64,000 nucleotides of DNA from Pseudofabraea citricarpa. Its lineage: Eukaryota > Ascomycota > Leotiomycetes > Helotiales > Dermateaceae. Under the pieces are notes generated by a model that worked only from the letters and a program-made list of their open reading frames with translations, was not told the DNA's origin and ran no database searches. The stretch is from assembly GCA_029641185.1 (NCBI GenBank), contig JAPWGK010000009.1:136501-200500 (forward strand). The letters run 5' to 3'. Positions 12,521 to 24,281 of this stretch are shown piece by piece. The first letter of the stretch is position 1; each line of letters starts with the position of its first letter. The translations under genes were made by a program, and so were the position numbers.

Positions 12521-13633
12521 ATCTTTCGCACTCTTGTTGTACAAACTGTCAAGGTACCGAGGTCAGAAGGATTGATGTTTATTTTGGCCATCGTATTTAT
12601 TAAATTCATTGTTCATCTTAGTGGACTTTAGTACTATATATCAGGGAATTCATTGCGAAGAATGTCTTTCAGCAGAAACAGTCTACTCTGAATCTCCTCG
12701 CTTAGAAAGTCTAACGGGTCGACCCGTCATTTAGGGCTGACTCAAAATCCTCTTATATTTCTGTAGTCTAACAATTTGGCCTTTGCTTTAACGGATTGAA
12801 CACGCTATACTAAAAGACTCAAGACTGTTCTGGATTCCTGTAATTCTGTCCATCTCACTGAGCCAAGCTAGATCTACAGAAACTGGAATGAACAAAAGCC
12901 CCCACAAGATCAGAATTCCCAGTCATACGGTCATCTGGTTCTTCGGGTTCAGAGCGTCGAGGTTCTCGGAGTAAGTAAGACGCAATAACCGGGGAGAGCG
13001 CAAACCAAGACGAGGACCAAGAAATGCACGGGCAGTACACTGATTTCCGAAGTATAACACGTTTCGAAACGACCTCATAGGCGATTCAGTGCGACATCGA
13101 GATAACCGAAAATGGAAAGCATCGCGAAACGGCCGGTTCGTACCTGGTTGCAATCTGGGATGATCCATCATCTCCCGGCTCGCAGATCATATGCGGATCC
13201 AAAGTTCAGTATTGGCGAGGCTTGTTTCCCCCATCCCATACGTTTGCGATACGGTTCTTCGAGGAGAATATTGGTTTGTTGGTTCAGTAGATATTATGGC
13301 ATGATATTCAATACTCGTGGCTGGAGCCGCATGAGTCTGCGGGAGGACAGACACCGGCGTGCAATCTTTTACTCCCGATTGCTGGAGATTTAGTCAACTT
13401 GTAATCCCCAAGCTAAGTTGCCTTTGAAGGTTTTGATCCTCCATCTTCCAAATTCTATACCTACCTCTTGACCTCAAGGCTGAATTCCCCGCTGGCCGGC
13501 CGTTTTTAACATTTGTTTCTAATATTTGTTTTTTTTGGTTCCTCGAACGATTCAAATGTGTCTGTAGAACAGCATAACATGTGCCATCCGGTCGCTCATC
13601 TGTCTACTAATTGCTAATACTAGACTCCGTATC
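12521..13633. other. Intergenic, no gene seen
   Basis: About 1.1 kb downstream of the peptidase. Short open frames on both strands around 12855-13393 show no family marks or matching splice sites. It probably contains the peptidase 3' UTR and the promoter of the next gene. Confidence 0.45.
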
Positions 13634-15440
13634 ATGCTCACTACAACTCCGGGCTCGCCGCCGTCTTCAAGAGATGGCAGAATCGGATGGCACTTACTGG
13701 TTCTCGCTGTCTTGATATTATCTGTATACGCAAGCAATAGTTCCGAATCATCGTCTCGGAACATAATAGATTCTCTGGGAAGGGTAGCCGTGGAACCGGC
13801 AAAGGCGATCCAAAATGTGTTGGAAGAGGGACATGCGTACATCGAGAGCCACATCGAATGGGTAGTCAGTCTTTCGCACGACAAGCTGCATCCAGATCTT
13901 CAACCAAGTCCAACACAAGCATCTACAAAAACAAGACATCAAGGAGGGATGATAACCGCACCGCCATCACTATGCAATCGCGCAGCATTTCCAGAACCAC
14001 AGCCACAGCAAGCCGTAGATTGCAATCCACAAATCAATGCCGCCAAAGCAGATGCCGCCCGAGTTCTTTCTGCGACAGTGTCCAATTTACAGCGAGAGTC
14101 CTCTCAAGCTGTCGGTCAAGCTCAAGCTGCAGAATCACAGGCGAAGGCTGCGCAAGTGACTGCTCAAGCAAATGCTGATACGGCAAATGCTGCCGCCTCC
14201 GCTGCTCAAACATCGTTATTAAGTATACAAACTTCGGCATCGATCGCCGTGTCTCTGGCTTCACAGTCCGTTATGGTTGCCACCAGCAGCGCTTCTTCGG
14301 CTTCTGCTGCTGCTGCCTCGGCGATTGCGAGTGCTTCAGCGGCAGTGGCTGCTGCTACATCTTCTGCAAGTATGTAACCATCAATCCTATATCAAGATTC
14401 CTCATCGTGGCGGACTTTTCTAATCGTGAAATTAGATTCAGCCATCGCTGCCGCGCAAGCGAGTGCTTCGAGTGCTATATCTATCGCTGCTCAAAGCGCA
14501 TCCCAATCTGTTGCTGTCGCGCAGATGAGTGCTGCTTCAATGGTATCAGATGCAAAAGGTACCTTTCAATCTTCTTAGTATTCATATCCATGTTAATAAA
14601 TCAATCAGCCACTGCGACGTTCGCATTACAACAAGCGAAAGAAACCATCTCATCAGCAGCCGTATGTTTTCTCAGACTTCATATAAACTTCATATCCCTA
14701 ATATTTTATTACAGATTCAAGCAGCAGCTTCAGTCCGAGCCTCCCAGGTAACTGCAGTCACTGCTACACAAGCCGCGATCGCCATCGTCGTTAGCGTCAT
14801 CGGATCTTCCTTGCTATCCATACTTGGATACTTCCTCCTCGTACGATACCGACGTCGCCGAGCCGAACGGGGAGGTCCTCGGTCGCCGATCTACAATTAT
14901 GCTTCCGGGGTAGATGGCAAACGACGAAATTCCGACAGTGATGTGCCACGAAACGAGCCTCGCAATTCTGCCATGCCAGAACCACAAATGCGCCGCTCTG
15001 CTCCTGTGGAGTGGAGGCGCACACAAAATCAAGAAGTCGCCGAGTTTCCTCTGCCGGGAAGAAGGAGTCAGAGTAGAAAGTTGCAGTACTCTTTTGGAAG
15101 CACGGCTCTTGAGACGGAGCCCGAAGCTGAACAATATCAAGCACCGAGATCTGCGAGGACACCAAGGAGCGGGAGACCAACGTTGGTTTATGACCCCGAG
15201 AATCCTACGCGGCCCCCTACTTTTGGAAGTAGACTTACAGAGAGTTTGACGAACATCAGTCCCTTTGGGAGCTTTAGACTGTCGAAGGTCGAAGGATCAA
15301 AGATCAAAGATCCGGAAGGTGAAGCGGGTAAAAGAGATAATATTGACGGGGATGGTGAAGATGACGATGGCGATGAAGGGGAAAAGAAAGAAGGACAGAA
15401 GACTCCTAAGAGAGGTAGCTGGATTGGAACTGCGATTTAG
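13634..15440 (+). CDS. Alanine-rich stalk, single-pass membrane protein of unknown function
   Basis: Four exons (13634-14369, 14436-14558, 14609-14661, 14715-15440) give 545 residues. An N-terminal hydrophobic stretch (GWHLLVLAVLILSVYA) is a likely signal peptide or anchor. A roughly 200-residue Ala/Ser/Gln-rich segment follows, with repeated AAxAxA and QAxAA words predicting a long helix. A transmembrane helix (IAIVVSVIGSSLLSILGYFLLV) comes next, then a basic stop-transfer RYRRRR. The cytoplasmic tail is disordered and rich in Arg/Pro/Ser and ends in an acidic/basic run. The arrangement recalls fungal cell-surface sensors, but the sequence matches no family I can name. The two middle exons are very short (123 and 53 nt) and continue the Ala-rich pattern, which supports the splice model. 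Confidence 0.75.
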
Positions 15441-16193
15441 TATTCATTGGTGGGGTTGAGTGGAGAGAGGATGCTGCATCGCCCAAGGTGGAAGGTGATG
15501 AGTAAAGTAACCAAAGACCGAGAAGACTTCGATGATACCTCTTTTGTTTTTCATTTCATTTCTAGCGATGCTTGAAGCATCTTTTATTTAGTTTTATGTT
15601 TCTAGAAACAACTTTTAATGTATAGTAATGATTCCTTCTGACATTTTTACACCTCAAGTATTACCTGCACGGTGTTTCTCAACGGCTCTGAAGACAGAGT
15701 GGTAAGTGGCCATCACGAAACAAGCCAATACCATCGCTTTTGCGTACCCACCAACCCTCTTCTCCCCTGGACGAAAATAAGCAGATGGCCACTAGCAGCG
15801 AAACTAAAAACGCAGATATGCAACGAAAACCCAAAAAATCTCGGGGGTTTGATGAATTCCCGAGTCGATGGTTCACTAGATGGTTTAGCGTCTTGTTTTG
15901 AAGCATTGGCGAATAAACATGGCTTGTTTCTGTTAAGCGCTGGGATGACGGTTGATTATCAATAGTGTGAGTGATTCTGCAGCACCATCCAAAATAACCG
16001 AGTCGCCCTGCCTATCTCTGAGAACGCTTTTGGTCTAGGTGCGTTTGGATGTTTCTCGTGCTTGATATGTCCAAGTGCTTACAAGGAGTGCTAAGGCTGC
16101 CATATTGAAACAGATGGCTATAGAAATGAGCCATGGCTATTTGATGGCCAGTGTTATTTTCTCTTGGTGATGACCTCTAAATGGGTCGTTTAT
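15441..16193. other. Convergent intergenic spacer
   Basis: Between two convergent membrane-protein genes. Overlapping short open frames at 15672-15965 lack any domain or conserved look. It presumably carries the two 3' UTRs. Confidence 0.45.
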
Positions 16194-17352
16194 TCACACC
16201 ACTTCTCTCCTCCCTACGTTTTCTATCTCTCCGTCTTTCCCCTTCCGCACAATATCAAATACCATCTTCCCTTTATCGTCTTCAGTATGGGAATTCTCGG
16301 GAATTAAATACAGATCTGTTTGCTGGAGTCTTTGTGACCGCCGCACTACTGTTGGTGTTCGCTGAATCACCGTCTTCAATGGCCCATCTTGAAGGACCAC
16401 TTTCTCGCCAATTTTTGAACTGGACCCTGAGACTAAATTGGCCGAGTGTGAAACCGGGCCATTGCTCGAAGTAGTGCTGGCAACCACCGATTCTTCTCTC
16501 ATATTATCGTCTTCGTGATCAGGAATATCGCTTGTGTCCATCGTAGATACATCTTCTGTTATGACTGAGAGTTCCAACGACCCCTTTTCAGAGTAATCAT
16601 CTGTCGCTACAGGGACTTCCCGTCCCAGACTAACCACATTTCGAGAAGGACTTTCTGGAGGGGTGGGGGGTTTTTGCGACGGTTGATTGCTTGGTATTGT
16701 AGTATCATCGGATCTTTTTTGGCGCAGCTTTCGGATCAAGAGAAAGGATGCTGTAGCGAGAACGATCAAAATTGCTAGAACTATAAGAACAATTGCAGTC
16801 GGGTTTGATTTGTTCTGTGTTTGCGTCGAGGCCGTTCCAGGATCAGTAGCCAATGGTGTTGGAGCCTGGCCCAGTAGAGTACCTGTCGTACTGGCAGCAG
16901 TTTGATCTGCTGGAAGTCCAGTGAATGTTGAGGTGGCGGTAGATAGAGTGGAAGATTGTTGATCTGTTTGGCTTGAACTCGTAGTAGATGTCGACTTGAA
17001 ATCAGTCAGTCAATTGTATTTCTATCACGCGTATCTTTTGAACGCTTACCGATGCCTTGCTGTCAGTCGTTGTTGGTTCGGTGCTGGAGGCAGATATCTT
17101 ATGGCGTGTAGTTGAAAACGTTGTGGAAATTATAGTTGAAGTCGAAGTAGCAAATAACGTCTTGGTTGTAACTGTTTCTAGAGTTGTGGAGGTTGCACTG
17201 GCGGCTGATGACGACTTTGAGCGGCATTCTTCATCGTCTCCTTCCTCGTCACAGTCAGTATCCCGTCTCCACCTTGGGCCACGAATGTTATAATCCGAGA
17301 ATCGTCGATTAAGAAATTCTTTCCTGTGCATATTTCTTAGTTCAGCACTCAT
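16194..17352 (-). CDS. Ser/Thr-rich single-pass membrane protein, possible wall-stress-sensor type
   Basis: Two exons, 17050-17352 and 16194-16994, join in phase across a 55-nt intron with GTAAGC donor. They give 367 residues in this model. The outer part is a Ser/Thr-rich, probably O-mannosylated stretch (SSSAASATSTT and similar). A transmembrane helix (AIVLIVLAILIVLATASFLLI) follows, then a basic KLRQKR anchor and a cytoplasmic tail. This is the layout of Mid2/WSC-like or other fungal mucin-type surface proteins, without a recognisable ligand domain. Oddly, the modelled N-terminus has no signal peptide (MSAELRNMHRKEF). The first bases contain CTAAG and a CAG that could be an intron 3' end, so an upstream signal-peptide exon may be missing. 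Confidence 0.68.
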
Positions 17353-19247
17353 TTTGATTTCCCTGGTTGTCGTGTATCGGCTAATTGAAAAGCTGAAGAT
17401 CTACTCTGAATTGAGCACTAGACGATTGAAAGGCTAGCTACATAGACGATAGAACACGGATACCATCTTTATTGTGGAGAAATAAGACTCTTAAAGATTT
17501 TCAAAGTTCATACCCAAGCAATCCCGATTTGAAACTTACTATCGCTTATTCCTTCGCCCACGGCCCAAAGCCCTCTCGTTCCTCACTTATCCCAGACTCA
17601 TATTCCGTTCAGTAATAGTTCCCGCAGGGTAGATCAGGCTATTTATTACCATGCGCATCGTTAGAAACGTGACTAAGGACAGAGCAAACCAATGGCAGAA
17701 CGAAACAAGTACCAGAGCAGTACAGTTTCAATCATGGAATCCGTGCGTCAGCCCCAAATATATATCCGGAATCAGGGTCCTCCGTGTCCGATGCCCGTGT
17801 GGAACACCCTTTGACTTGTCAGATCTACATTACCTTCCTAATCAGATGTAAGATCCCTGTAGAGATGAAGATCTGTCAATCTAGACTCTCTTTCTTAGCT
17901 GCCGGATTTAAGCTTAATGAAGATCGTGGGGTAATAGTGCACCTATTCAGTGATTCAGAAACTGATATAAGTTTAAACTTTACTCGTTATTCGTACCCCG
18001 AACAATTGGTTCTGGATAAAATGGTAAATCTCCTCAGATGCCCAGAACAAAGCCCTGGAGGCTTATCATATTTACCACATCCATCCTTGATAGACTTTTC
18101 GGCTATGCGGCAAGCAAAGCATTTATGCATGCCGTTATCGTAGCCTTCATTTTTCCACTCAGCACAATGATTCACGCGCCTTGGCTTTGAAACCGTCCAT
18201 GACCATTATTTTGTCTCAAGCTATCCGCAAGTGATCGGTACTCAGGGCATAACGCAGAAACAACTGGTATTACACTGCTTGCAATTTACAATTTCAAATG
18301 ATTCCACGACAGGAGGTTTCCAGAACTAGATTATAAATGGAAGAAAAGCGAGAAGAGAACAAAAAAGCTTTTTGTTGGTTATGAAAATGCGGGCTTGGAT
18401 GATTTTTAAATACCACATACTATCAGAAGTTGTAAGCAAAGCTTGGTATCTCCTCGCCTCTATAACCGATAGCCTTTCCTCCAAGTTTACAACGGGTCAT
18501 CTAAAGAAAACTGCAACCCAAGGAAACTGTGACTGTGCTAGGAAATGAGAGTAGAGTTGTTTTATCTGCAGTGTTCGGACGAACAGAGTTGACTGTAGGC
18601 GGGGCGAACATGGGAAGCAGGTGAGGGGACATAGGAAGCGAGTAATGAGTGAGGGATATCATTAAACAGCTGTATATTAACCCTAAAATCTACCCGGTTC
18701 TTATTTCAGTATCTAATGTGACTCGATTCTGGCCCCCTTGTGCTCGGTCAGGCTTCCCCCAGAACTGATCTCGATTGATACTCGCTTAAACAATGTAGGC
18801 CAAGCCACACCCAGGTGATAGGGGATACTATTCTTGGACAATATACACCTTTTTCATGACAGTGAGATAATACTGGCTGGATAGATTTTCTACAGGCTTG
18901 GTTATGTCAAAAGAATTCGAGGAATTATTTTGAGCTGCGGAGGAGAGGTAGATAAGCGAAGGCTGCGTGTAAAGAGTCTGAGGCTAAGTTAAATGAACAG
19001 TACAAAGTAAAGCAACCGACAGTATAAATTGGCCACTGTTATTCGGCACCTGATAGTCTGCATATTATAACTGCTGCGGCTCCTTGGAGTTTAATACAAC
19101 AGATAGCATAGTATAACGTCCATTCTCAATTGGAGGTTATGCACTTTGACCTCGGAGTTCCAGACAGTGAAATAACATCATCATGAAGAAAAGAGTTGAG
19201 ATTTTTATGAATTACAGGATGAATGGGTTCCGCCACGGGATTTTTGT
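17353..19247. other. Long intergenic region without a supported gene
   Basis: About 1.9 kb. Open frames at 17651-18175 on both strands are short, overlap each other and show no domain or splice partner. 18360-19200 is AT-rich and featureless to the eye. No tRNA, repeat or transposon end was found. Confidence 0.45.
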
Positions 19248-20479
19248 TTACACATTAACTGCCTTTGCTAGCAAAGCTTGATATTCCGGTAATTGTAACG
19301 CTTCTGCAGCTGACGGGCGTTCCTCAGGATCGACTACAAGTAGACGACAAAGGAAGCGCGCAAATTCCGGTGGAATATTCACCCCTTGTAACTCTTCATC
19401 TAAAGAACGCGTTTTGATGTACAACTCCTCTGGGTTCTTGGGGTCTGGCGCTTCGATGAAAAGTGCACCGAGTTCAAAATTGCCACGTATCACCGCATTA
19501 TCAATAGGAGGGCCTGTCCAGCCGGGGAAAAGGCGCATAAGTTTTGAGATACACCAAGGTTCGTGCCAATGGCCATCTTTGTTGTCTCGAACGCCAAATA
19601 TACCGCCTTTGTACCAATCCAGTGCGGTGATGGCAAAGGACCAGACATCAGATCGATGGGTGCAACCAAGGCCTCGCCAGATCTCAGGTGCGCGCATGGC
19701 ATATGGCTGGACCGGCCATTCGTTAAAGCCATCATGGGTAGCTAGGATATATGTTAGCATACGTCGTTGTTAGGAAGGTGGTGAGTGAATACTGAGTCCT
19801 AAATCGCCAACTTTAACTATGGGACGAGTGGTGTCAATGTTGGAGAGGAGAATATTGTCGGGTTTAATGTCTGAGATGTTTAGCGGTAATACACCTACCA
19901 CGGGGCTGAATTTATTACTAACCTGTATGGATAAGTCCATGGCTGTTCATTGCGGCAAGGCTAGACAAAGTTGCCTCAGCGATCGCATTTAGCAATGTAT
20001 AGTTCTGCCCGTATTGCTCAGAAGACACCTCTGCTAGCGTGTAATCTAACCACTCAAGGACCAGACACGGCGGAGCAATACTAGAATCGCCTTGAAGGTC
20101 TTCGGCTTTGCCAACAATGTCGTACAGAGAGCGGAAGAATCGTGATTGAGAGATGCTAGGCCTACTGTACGCTTCGTACTCGCATCTGAGAAATCTCTTT
20201 CTCTCTGGAGACTCCGTCTTAATGAGAGCACTAGTAAGAGGATTAGTTTCACATTCGAATGGCGGATGAAGGTGAATCGACAGACCATTGTGCCGGAATC
20301 GGGTGGTGAAGTCCAGGTAATACCTCTGCCTTGAACACCTTGGACCGGTGCACACCTTTTTCAAGAGCCTCCGTCAGTCGGTAACACCATTTTGCTCCCT
20401 TAATCGTTTGTCCAACCTGAAGCGTCATTCTGGCTGAATTTACAAGAAAACTAGAAGCTGTCTGTAACTGGTCGGGCAA
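19248..20479 (-). CDS. Small Ser/Thr protein kinase-like protein
   Basis: Four exons (20286-20479, 19923-20230, 19793-19870, 19248-19741) give 357 residues, or 340 if the second Met at 20428 is used. The kinase fold is nearly minimal. KVFKAE lies in the N-lobe, and the presumed ATP-anchoring Lys is in ALIKT (K69). The hinge-like CLVLEWLDYTL follows. The catalytic loop HTDIKPDN (D168, N173) is split exactly across an intron. The metal-binding motif is DLG at 190-192 instead of DFG. YAMRAPEIW is the APE segment, and LLVVDPEERPSA closes the C-lobe. The resemblance is to lineage-expanded fungal kinase-like proteins whose substrates are unknown. Residues needed for catalysis are present. The first donor (GTCTGT) is non-consensus, so the exon 1/2 join is the least certain. 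Confidence 0.8.
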
Positions 20480-21130
20480 AGATTCCTTGTGGTTGTAGGC
20501 GAGCCTGGAGAAGCGATATGCCTTTGGCAGTCACCTCGTTAAATCACGTGCAGCTTAAGCTGCCTTTTAGGTAAACAACCAAGTCACCAAGCAGCCGTAC
20601 ATGAATTATGTTGGTAACAGAATGCCTGTTTGGTTGACGAGGCTAGATTTTTGTATGTTCGGTTGGGTTGCTCTTTCTTCAAACCATCTGTTAATGTTAG
20701 ACTGCTCTTGATCTAGTGTACCGAAGCGTCATGCTTGCGATATAGCTTAATTGTAGTTGATACTGACCGTCTCGACGCACTGTCAAGGATGCTTATTTGT
20801 AACGCTTTTAGAGCGTACAGGCTCATGTTCAAAGGGTCTCCTGCGCATCTGCCGGCTGATTATAGCTGCCACCCATCAGCCGATACAATCAAATGAACTC
20901 GGCATACAGGTCACAATCATACTTCCAGAAGACAAAAATAGTAGGGATCAAAGAATGAATACCAAAGCCAGACGCAATCTCACGCATTAATCTGTACTAA
21001 AATTCCAAGATCTTTACGAGTTGCAAAGTAGTGAATGACAAAGTTCAGAAGAAAGTCCTCACACATTGCGGAATACCTTCCCCGTCTACCCATCTCCCAA
21101 GTCTCGCCGTAATGCCGCAATGGTGGTAAT
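20480..21130. other. Intergenic, no gene seen
   Basis: Spacer upstream of the kinase and downstream of the small gene at 21131-21606; it contains the kinase promoter. No distinct element recognised. Confidence 0.4.
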
Positions 21131-21606
21131 CTATTTGGCCATCTATGAAGAAACAATCAGCTGAGAGGCAATGTTTATAGGTGGTTAAAGGAGACTTACA
21201 GTTTGCTTCTTGGGGTCCTCATGGACATGACCACCCTTGACTTTAGCTCCGGTAGCGTCATGGCCTGCGACTGAGTAATGAGCGTTCTCGTCTCCACTGC
21301 TGACATGTGTCATGTGGCTGCTTTCGATTAGCAGCTAATCTTTGGAAGAGAAAAGGGAAAGGTGGGGAGGGGGGAGGATGTTGCATTGATGACATACGTG
21401 ATCACAATCTTGTCCATTTTTTCCATATCTTTCTCATGGAATAGACGATCGCCCTCAAACGCCTCCTTGACCCTCTCTAATGCCTGTTCCTTGTATTTAT
21501 GTTCGATCGCCCCAGTAATCCGAATGAAAGCTGGTCCCGAAGTAGCCAACTCCACATTAATTGCTCTGCCAATGACCTTATTCATGACTTGACCAAGAAG
21601 TGACAT
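21131..21606 (-). CDS. Small 113-residue protein of unknown function
   Basis: Three exons, 21398-21606, 21200-21320 and 21131-21142, join in phase and give 113 residues. The first exon encodes a short helical protein (MSLLGQVMNKVIGRAINVEL, then an Ala/Glu/Lys-rich helix and MDKIVIT). The second exon is Gly/His-rich and ends EDPKKQT. The third exon holds only MAK and the stop, 12 nt in all. All donors are good (GTATGT, GTAAGT), and reading without splicing would add an unrelated Ser/Pro-rich tail. No signal peptide or membrane helix is visible, so it is probably cytosolic. I do not recognise the family. Confidence 0.62.
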
Positions 21607-23786
21607 GATTGTGAGTTTAGTGAATAAGTGATTTGGAAAGATGAATACTGAGGTTGTTGAAGTTTGTTTGGAGGAGACATTTTGGGGATTAACATGAGAA
21701 TGAGGATGGTGAAGTTGCTAGTATGCCTGCTATGAAAAGATGAATGAGGAACATTCATTCTTCAAGTAGCGAGAAAATCTGGATTTGAACAGAGATGAGG
21801 ATGGCTATAGTTCTCAGCTCCTATGCCCAAAATAGGTTTCAATCATTTCATTCGAAATTTGTGAAGACGAAAGACTTTGTGAACAGTCTCCCTCAAATCA
21901 CACGGGTTATAAGACCATACGAGGCTGTCCATGTATTGATTTACCTGAACTTACATTGAGAAACCAAGATAACTATAATCAAGCAGGATAAGATACGGAA
22001 GTGAAATATCAATTGGGTTTCTATTGCTAGGTACAAAAAAGTGTAAGCTAAAATTTACAAGACCAGAAACGTTTGGGTTAAGAAGGAATTATGAGGAAAA
22101 ACAAAATTATCTTAGCTATCGTATTCAGTGACATAAAATCCCACTTTAGCTACCTGGGAGCCAATATTCAAATCCTGATAACTGAAATTTACGTTCGACT
22201 AATCTGATTTCAAATTGCTAAACGAGTATTAATTGCCCTGTTACGACTTAGCTTTTGTCGATTGGTAAACTCGAAGGTTATAGGTCGCGAGAATATCGAG
22301 AAGCGCCTTATTTTAAAAGAGCTAAGATGACCCAGCCAGCGATATAATCAGTGCAATCCTTAATAATACTAGTGATATAAGCATTAAAGTTGCTTTCTGC
22401 TACCACTGCGGAAATCTGGCTCGCTTAATAAATCTTTGGCATGGTATAAGAATTATACCTATCTATATTGCTGAATATAAATACTTGCCATTGCAGGAAT
22501 TCATTTTAATTTTCTCTGTTCTATCGAGAGCAAAGCAACGACCCTCTTCACTAGCATACGCAGCATGCATTCTCCATTTGAATCTCGTCCTTCGCCTAGT
22601 TGACAGTTCTAGCATTCTTGTTATCCGCAACCTAGCTTAAATTCTTTCCAACCTCTGTTTTCTTCGTACTATCTAAAGATATGTGCTTGAGTAGATATAC
22701 GAGGAGAATGACATGTTGATTTCTCGGTTAAGTGTTCCTGTGAGTGAACTCCCAAGTAGGTTATAATATAAAAATAAAACAAACGGCGGAGTTTCGTAGC
22801 GTATTTGGACCTGCAACAGGAACGACTGAGCTTGTTCTTCATTACCACAATTCTTAAGAAAGCTCCCTCAGACATAGTAGACAATATATAGATGCACCGG
22901 CGAGTCTCGAATATATAAGAACTAAGCACGACGATATACCTTTGTCAACTTTAAAGTCTTCGCGTTTGCGAACGACGTCCTCTAAAGACGGAAGAAGAGT
23001 GATATTGATTTACTAATGTCTTATAAATTTTTGATCGTGTATGACTGTTGAAACAATGTACAAAAAAAAAAAAATTTAAGAGACGTCTAGGCCAAAGTTC
23101 AGCAAACTTGAAGACTGCGTGGCATTGCCCGAGTAGCGAGATTAGTCAACCTAAAGACAATATCGACAGAAACCTTTCACAACCCTACATGACTACGAAA
23201 ACGATATATTTACATGCAGACAAAAGCTCCGTAGTGCAGATACAGACGATTACAAAGCTAGGAACCGAACGGCAAGCTCCTGATACTTTAATTGTCATAA
23301 ATGTTTACAACCAAGTGTTAGAAGTGCTGGAAGTGGCGTAGAATAAACTGTGGCCCGCGCACGGCCAAAGGAAAATAAAATATCTATGGTGCTGCAAAGT
23401 CACTTTTCAGAGGGAGACTGATGTAATAATTCTTCAAGAATGCATTCTTGTTAAGTTGGGACAGCTCTGCAAGAATGTATCAGGTCCTGCATCCACTAAT
23501 CCACACTTCTAAGAGTAGATGCAGATCAAAAACGAGATATCAAGAGAACCACCTCACAGAAATCAAGACCATAAACCATCAGGTGAAACCTCTGTGCAAC
23601 CGAGCACAAACTCCGAAGGACCAAATCCAAACCCCGAACCCAAACAATAACCCAACTCCATCACAGCATATCCAGCAAAACAATCACTTTTCTCGCTCTT
23701 GTTTCCTGACAACCTATCCTCCCATCCCCAACTTCCCAACAGCACAGTCCATCTCCTGCTTTGCCAGAAAAGAGAAGAAAACAAAA
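21607..23786. other. Long AT-rich intergenic region
   Basis: About 2.2 kb, AT-rich between 21700 and 23050. Scattered short open frames (22669-22929 minus, 23048-23341 plus) have no recognisable content. The composition would fit old mutated repeat DNA, but no terminal repeats or coding remnants were identified. A run of 13 A residues occurs near 23061. Confidence 0.45.
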
Positions 23787-24281
23787 TCAATGAAGGCCAC
23801 TCCTCGCATCCCTGACAGCAGTCTGCGTGACGATCAACGACTGCTCAATAGCCTTGAACTCGACATAGGTATTGAAGGACAAGACACCCGACGCGAGAGC
23901 CATAGAGAGGTAGCACAAGATCTCATCAGTGCGAGTGTGAAAACCGACGAGGGGCCGATAATTCGTGTTGAAGTACGCGACGATCTGGGCTTCGGAGAGT
24001 CCGTCTGGGAAGGTGGCTTGTACTGGTGCTTCTGTGTCTGCTGGTACTGGTACCGGTGCTGTGTCTGCTGTGTCTGCTGCTGCTGCTTCTCCTACTGCTT
24101 CCCCTGCTGCTGCTGTGTCTGTGAAAGCAGCGTTGATGTGGTAGTAGTTGTTGCAGGTGACGTTGTAGAGATCGCCGTTTAGAGTTATGTCTCGACGCGG
24201 GGGGCCGTTGTTTTGGCGGCGGTTGTTGTTGTTGTTGGTGTTGGCGCTAGTGCTGGTGTTCTTCTTGTTGTTGTTCGGCAT
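23787..24281 (-). CDS. Asn/Ala-rich hypothetical protein
   Basis: Open frame of 164 residues. The Met at 24281 (MPNNNKKNTST) is preferred because the upstream part of the longer frame is encoded by a tandem GACA repeat. The N-terminus is Asn-rich, and the middle is an Ala/Asp/Pro/Thr-rich low-complexity stretch encoded by imprecise GCT/GTC repeats. The C-terminal 80 residues look like an ordered helical domain (LSEAQIVAYFNTNYRPL, AIEQSLIVTQTAVRDAR). No signal peptide and no known domain. Whether it is translated is uncertain. Confidence 0.5.
   Translation of the reverse strand: MPNNNKKNTSTSANTNNNNNRRQNNGPPRRDITLNGDLYNVTCNNYYHINAAFTDTAAAGEAVGEAAAADTADTAPVPVPADTEAPVQATFPDGLSEAQIVAYFNTNYRPLVGFHTRTDEILCYLSMALASGVLSFNTYVEFKAIEQSLIVTQTAVRDARSGLH

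Noticed and set aside
21700..23050. Suspected mutated transposon in AT-rich DNA
   Set aside because: No terminal repeats, target duplications or coding remnants could be found by eye; composition alone is not enough.
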